This document shows positions 58,880 to 64,000 of a stretch of DNA of 64,000 nucleotides, in pieces; the stretch's first letter is position 1; every line of letters starts with the position of its first letter. Source of the stretch: Pterobdella sp. o SKG-2022 (taxonomy: Eukaryota; Annelida; Clitellata; Hirudinida; Piscicolidae). The stretch covers positions 18,640,674 to 18,704,673 of the forward strand of contig OZ038322.1 of NCBI GenBank assembly GCA_964035795.1, given 5' to 3'. Both the position numbers and the translations under genes were made by a program. The notes under the pieces are model-generated. The model was given only the letters and a program-made list of their open reading frames with translations. It was not told the DNA's origin and did not search any database.

Positions 58880-60905
58880 GTAATTGTCTTTAATATTGTC
58901 ATTGTTTTTAAGAGCATATTTTGATGTCTGTGTGCTTAAAACTGCCTCAAAAACGTTTATTTATTTTTTTATAAGCTTCAAAAAAATTTTCTATATATGT
59001 TCAATTTAGAAAAATTTAGTCATGTAATAAATTTGATCATAATTATAAGATTAAGAAATTTAATTTGCTCCAACAAAATTATTCAAGTTAATAACTTTCA
59101 AAGATCTATTACCTTGGAAAAACTAAGCTTTTCCATATTTATGTATATTTTTCATACAACAGGTGTTAAAAATTAATTTATTCTATATTTTTCTGTTATA
59201 TAATCAACTTTTAAAAATTTTTTTTGTTGATGAATCGAAAATCAACATCATTATTTATATATTTATAAAAGTATTTTTCTTCGGTTACGAATTAGAAATT
59301 CGTGTTCATAGAAAAAACGTTGTAATAACAAATATAATCCAGTTTGAATTAGTTTTTTATTTTTTGTCAACGTTTGCATACAAAGACGATAATTATCTTG
59401 AGTACACTAATATAAAAAAGATTTTTAGACAAATGAAAGTTTTTAGAAACATAAATGCTTTATTGTTTTTAAATTACAACATTTTTTATACAAACCACTG
59501 ATATAGTTTCAATTATTCAACTTGGACAATGCAATAAGTCTTTTGCCTAAACAAAACTTTATAAATCTATTATTCACGTTTTGAATTAGTTTTTCAAATA
59601 AAAAAATTCTGAAATAGATTCATTTCTTTAAAAAAAATTCAAAAATATTTTGAACTTTAATTGATTTTGGCATCATTACGGTAAAACTTGAATACTTAAT
59701 GGCACAAAAACGAGGTTTTATAAACTAATCATTCGTATCTAATCATCTTTTGTTGAGTATTTGAAGATGTATCAAAGTTTGAAAAAATATTTTTTTCTCG
59801 AAATATTTTATTTAGAACACATAACGCTTTAACAACATGACTGTCAAAAAGTGTTTCAACTTTTTGAAAGAATGAAACGAAACTTAGTAAAGTATAGGTT
59901 GCAAACCAAAGAATTTAAACAACAAAACTACCTTTAAAAAACTCTGAAACGGGTTTTTTTTATAAAATAAATGAAATTATAAACAAAGCTTATAAAAAAT
60001 GTTGAAATATTTAAAAAAACTTTTGAAGTTTATGAAACTTCAAAATACTATTCAAAAAAATAAAAATCTATATTCACTCCTTAAAGTTCAGAAATAAAAA
60101 ACTGTTTGAAACGAAAACTTCTAAATAAGATAACTTCCTCTAAGATAAATTACTAAAATGAGTAAGTTTCATCTATTTAGACAAAATTATGATTTAAAAC
60201 AATAAACTGTAAGTGAAAACGTGAAAGAGAAAACAAAAAGAACTTTTAATAAGCTGATGAAGTATGGAAAACCACTAAAAGAATATGTTTTTGATAACAA
60301 TATAATGTTTTCAAACTAGTTCATATTTTGTAGGTTATTGCTATTAATAATGGTTGGGCTGCCAACTAGTTTCATTTTAAATATACAATTTAAAGTTTTT
60401 AGAGACATTTTATTTATTTTTTTTTTTCAAAAATATTTTAAAAAAATTATATATTCAAAATATTCAAATTTGTTTGTGAAATTTCAAAGTTTAGAATTTG
60501 TTTAATGATCCCATTCTAATTATGCTTAACCCTTGGTAAAGGAAAACGGGCTATAAAAAGGATTTGATTGATTTCTGTGAAAAAAATGTTATGAAGGTTA
60601 AACTTTCACATTTTTGGCATTAAAAATAGTTCATAAAATGTTTCGGCAATTATAAGCTTTTTTGAGCTATCAAGTTGAAACTGGTTGTAAAATGGATTCA
60701 TTAAAGTTTTGATGGTTTCATAGCGCATGAGAGATTTGAAAAATAGCTTCGTTAAAAGACCTTGTGCATTTAAAAAAATATTGGGTTACAGAATAAAGTA
60801 AGAAAAAAATGCAAAAGAGTTTATAAACTTACTCAATAAAAATTTTTATGTTTTTGATGTATGTAAATTATTATATTTGAGTTTTAAAAACTGTCAATGA
60901 AAGAA
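58880..60905. other. Noncoding AT-rich stretch
   Basis: No supported gene. The open frame at 59163-59501 is Ile/Phe/Asn-rich, as expected from A/T runs. Confidence 0.4.
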
Positions 60906-60910
60906 CAAAC

Positions 60911-60973
60911 CTGAAAAGGCACGGTTAATGTGTGGTGATGCTTGGCTGGATGATCTATTAGCTCCTGGTTTCC
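60911..60973 (-). CDS. Possible small exon
   Basis: Minus strand; reads KPGANRSSSQASPHINRAFS and ends with a good CAG|GTTTGT donor. The acceptor (TTCGAAG) is poor. It fits in phase after the 61328 donor (G|GG), but its end (one base) does not fit the 58304 exon (needs two), so either another exon intervenes or this is a separate gene. Confidence 0.4.
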
Positions 60974-61327
60974 CTTCGAATTATTTATAAATTTCTATTA
61001 CATGTTTCAATCTGGTTTTTTCAACAACATATTTCATGGGAAATTCCATGTTTGAAGCAATAAATTATTCGAATTGAGTTGAGCAGACATTTTCCTGGTC
61101 CTTTCATCTAATTAAAATAAAATTCCCTAGTATGGCCCACTTTATTATGATTTTTAAAACACACGCGATTTTAGCAACACGTTTCAATCAAGTATAACTC
61201 AATGGCTTTCAAAATACCTTTTATTCCAAATTAACAATTTTACGGAATCGAACATGTGAAGTTCATTTATTTTCATTGGAAAATTTTTAAATTAACATAA
61301 TCATGAGTTTATAAATTTTAATCTCAC

Positions 61328-61608
61328 CACTTCTCCATTGGGCCAAGGCTTGTTGAAACGACTCGGCGCTCTTCTCCTCATCGAAATTCCCATCAAATAA
61401 TGAAGTTTTACGCTTCTCATTTATATTATTTCCACTATTTTTTTCTTTTTTGTTTTCTTCTTCATCTATTTTATTTTTCTTCAATATCGATTTTATTATA
61501 AACTTGGAATTAACATTATTTTCGGTAAACTGATTGGAATTGTTTAAGAGCTCATTCGCAAGAGCATTATTCTCTAAAGAGGCTGATGTCACACTAGATT
61601 GCCTGCTT
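61328..61608 (-). CDS. Exon of a Lys/Asn/Ser-rich protein with an FDEEKSAESFQQALAQW motif
   Basis: Bounded by ACCTTCAG acceptor and G|GTGAGA donor, 94 residues. It starts SRQSSVTSASLENNALANEL and ends LFDGNFDEEKSAESFQQALA then QWRSG. That last motif resembles the FDEExxAxSFQxALxxWR block I recall in ZBBX-type (zinc finger B-box) ciliary proteins; this is recall, not a search. Composition resembles the exons at 58.3-48.8 kb on the same strand, so they may be one gene, but phase shows at least one unseen exon between. Confidence 0.6.
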
Positions 61609-61614
61609 CTGAAG

Positions 61615-63090
61615 GTGTTGTTAAAATTTAATCAAAAAGCTTTAATGTTATCTGTTTTCAACAATTTTATTTTGCACAAAAGAAAAAGTTAAATTTTTTA
61701 ATATGAGGGCCTGTTGCAAGAGTGGGTACGTAATGATGGTTCTGAAGTTTTCATCGTATTGAATCTTCAGTATAACTCGTATTTAAAGGAAAATTCCACG
61801 TGTCTTTTATAACTTTTTTTTCATATTCAAAAGTGAACCAAAAAAAAAGAAAAAAGAATTTAGTCTGAACTTTTTCATCAAGTAATTTTCGGTGTTAATT
61901 TTATTTCAATCAATAATTAAAAGAATATCTATTTGAAAATGTATTAATCTCATTCCATTTTTATAAGTTTTTGTTCATATCTCATGAATTATTGTAGTAA
62001 TTTTTAGGTTTTATTCAAAATAAAATAATCTTGGTGACAACCAAAAGAAAAACATTAAAAGATTTAAAACTCTCTTCATACGGTTTACTTAAGAGTTTTT
62101 AGAATTGACAATTGAAATCTTTAATATACTTCCAACCGGATAAATAAATTTCTTAATTCCATTTTTTTCTTTTCATTCAAAAAAATCAATATAATGTTAT
62201 TTGAGCTCATTTTATTCATTTCCTTTTATATTTTTCATTGTTTTCCATATTATAGCATATTTTCATGAAATTTTCCCATCAAATTCGGCAAAAATATTGG
62301 TTTGAACGGAATTGATTTTTATTAATATTATCAGAATGATCAAAAAAATTTTCATCATAGACATCGACAACAAACAGCACGCAACTCAGCAATCTTATGA
62401 AAAATTCAACAAAACATTATATAACACAATTATTTATTCAATGTAGCAAAAAAAATTACTTCTGCAATTTTCCCAAATTCTATGAAGTCAAAACTTAAAA
62501 TTTTACATTTGAGCCCAATCTGAACCATACCTACCATTTATCTCATTTCCCAAATTTACAATTTTCGCATTCACCTCCACGCCCGTGCATCTGTCACTCG
62601 ATCAGTTTATTGCTGAAACTTTCTTGAAAAATTTTTCAAATGTCTCAAAGCATTTTTTCGTAATCTTTTTTAGCACTTTTTTTTCAAGATTTGAACGCTT
62701 TTGCAGCAAACTTAGTGAAGTATGCGCTATATAAATTATTCGATAATTATGAGTTTTTTTGATTTTATATTTCAAAATATAGAGTTTTTTAATTGGATAT
62801 ATACAATGCGTTTCAAAATTTTTCTAAATTTGTCGTGTATGCAAAAGATCTAAATAAAATTTGTATAGTTGTTGTTTTTTTCGAATAACATGAGAGTTTT
62901 AAGAAAATATTTTTGAAATAAAAAAGTTACATTATATTTTTTCAAAAATGCAAAAAATTCACTTTCACCTCTGGTAAACATCAGGTCTTGGTGTTTTTAT
63001 TGACTCCAACTGAATAAAAAAGATTGATGACGATTTAGTTAACAGTAAAAATCCTTTATAGCCTTTAAAATTGAAACTCAACTTTTTTTC
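61615..63090. other. AT-rich stretch upstream of the 61.6-kb exon
   Basis: A GC-richer patch at 62520-62600 on the minus strand ends with a good GTAGGTATG donor-like site (reading RCTGVEVNAKIVNLGNEIN), possibly a small exon. Otherwise nothing was seen. Confidence 0.3.
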
Positions 63091-63098
63091 AAAAAAAA

Positions 63099-63372
63099 TT
63101 ATAACTTTTCAACAAAAATATTTGTATAAAGAAGGTTATTCTTTGAGCTTTTCTTAATTACACTCAAGTATTTTATTAAGTTTTCTATTTGAGACTCACT
63201 CCTATAGGTCTTGAGCGGTGTTTTGTTAATGCCCCTTTGAGGTGAAAAGCCACGAAGCAACTTGAACAGTAATCCTCCACACATTCCGTGCATGACTGCA
63301 TTAATGCAAGCGTTCAATGTACTTTCAATCATTAAAAATACACTCATCATGAAAGCATTCTTCAAAAAAGTA
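63099..63372 (-). CDS. Probable last exon of a rhodopsin-family GPCR (TM7 and tail)
   Basis: Minus strand, following TTTTTTGAAG. It reads [20 protein letters not shown], then [19 protein letters not shown] and a ~45-residue Lys/Ser tail to TAA. A hydrophobic helix with [10 protein letters not shown] followed by a basic amphipathic FKLLR fits TM7 (NACxNPxxYG type) and helix 8, with N-A-V-M-H in place of NPxxY. The other exons would lie beyond 64000. It may instead be an unrelated membrane segment. Confidence 0.4.
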
Positions 63373-63374
63373 AA

Positions 63375-63800
63375 CTATCTATATATATTTATTCATTTAT
63401 AAATTAGGAATGAGTTTCAAAATTCAAAAAATGCTGTGTTCAGCTCATAATTTAATTCAATTTATTTAGAGAAGTAAGTTTGCTTAAAAGTTTTTAGGGT
63501 TTAAATTTTAACCACACCCAACTAAGCCAAAAGCATTTTTTCATAGTTTTATGGAATAATTTGTTAAAATTTACCAACCTCTTAATAATAAATCAAACCG
63601 CAAAAAAAACAAAAAGATTTTCATTTTATTTTTATACAAACACGAAATCTATTGACGTTTTCCTAAAAATATAAATATTTTTACACAACTATTTGTATAA
63701 AAGTATTAATATTTATATTTGTATACAAATATAAACCATATGATTCATTGTCCATTTTTTCACCTCTCATTTTTATACATTTTTTAAACAGCGACGCCGG
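63375..63800. other. AT-rich stretch
   Basis: Contains clustered ATTTGTATAAA/ATTTGTATACAAATATA blocks near 63680-63735; no gene seen. Confidence 0.4.
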
Positions 63801-63804
63801 CAAA

Positions 63805-64000
63805 TGTTAGGCCATATTCTGTGCATGTATGAGCTGGTTCCAGCTAAACAAACCACCATCAGATACCTTAAAAAAAAACGCAAAGTGCGGAAGACCTAGC
63901 ACCAGCCTTCTCACAACGATCAAACACGATATAAAAGCACAAAAACCAAACATGGATCAATCATTTGAACTGGAGCTAGACAGGGAACTATGGAAGCTGA
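63805..64000 (+). pseudogene. LINE C-terminal fragment at right edge
   Basis: Plus strand: RRRQMLGHILCMYELVPAKQ, then TTIRYLKKKRK. After a frameshift near 63888 it continues CGRPSTSLLTTIKHDI, then ELELDRELWKL, and runs off the window. The LGHIL...GRP...W arrangement matches the remnant at 28410-28691. Confidence 0.65.

Noticed and set aside
60250..60290. Hammerhead ribozyme core (CTGATGAAG...GGAAAA)
   Set aside because: CTGATGA is present, but stem II would be too short and no cleavage-site arm is visible.
1..64000. CRISPR arrays, operons, bacterial genes
   Set aside because: No regularly spaced repeats and no ribosome binding sites; gene structure is eukaryotic throughout.

Overview
The window is A+T-rich DNA (about three quarters A+T by eye) from an animal nuclear genome. 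The evidence is spliced genes with GT..AG introns, a pericentrin-type centrosomal protein, a rhodopsin-family neuropeptide-type receptor, LINE and SINE families, and no prokaryotic organisation. An AT-rich invertebrate fits best; I cannot name the species.

Layout. At 2-4412 (+) is the 3' part of a pericentrin/AKAP9-type gene, with eleven exons and a clear PACT domain. From 4.4 to 28.4 kb the DNA is mostly noncoding. It holds SINE copies, a LINE 3' end and a few isolated exon-like islands (9.0-9.4, 15.5, 17.2 and 23.4 kb) that I could not assign. A LINE C-terminal remnant lies at 28.4-28.7 kb. A peptide-receptor-like class A GPCR spans 28.9-37.0 kb (+) as two exons split by a 6.5-kb intron that itself carries SINEs. 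From 38.7 to 45.9 kb is a graveyard of mobile elements. It includes a 240-bp direct repeat pair, a LINE C-terminal fragment, a long inverted repeat enclosing a Penelope-like coding fragment, and a truncated L2/CR1-type reverse transcriptase.

From 48.8 to 58.3 kb (-) three phase-compatible exons encode a long Asn/Ser/Lys-rich, probably disordered protein. Its second intron contains a comparatively GC-rich, broken non-LTR retrotransposon (51.2-54.4 kb, -) with a PHD-like finger, reverse transcriptase and restriction-like endonuclease. The 3' end of this element abuts the 5' half of a tRNA-Lys(UUU)-like sequence, exactly at the end of the anticodon loop. Further minus-strand exons lie at 60.9-61.6 kb, possibly from the same or a neighbouring gene. 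A receptor-like last exon is at 63.1 kb, and another LINE fragment runs off the right edge.

The most interesting material is the retrotransposon/tRNA junction, a tRNA-derived SINE family (about ten copies or fragments) with an ATTAC-type tail, and the inverted-repeat Penelope-like structure at 41.1-41.9 kb. Exon borders were read by eye from splice signals and reading phase; none was checked by transcripts or database search.
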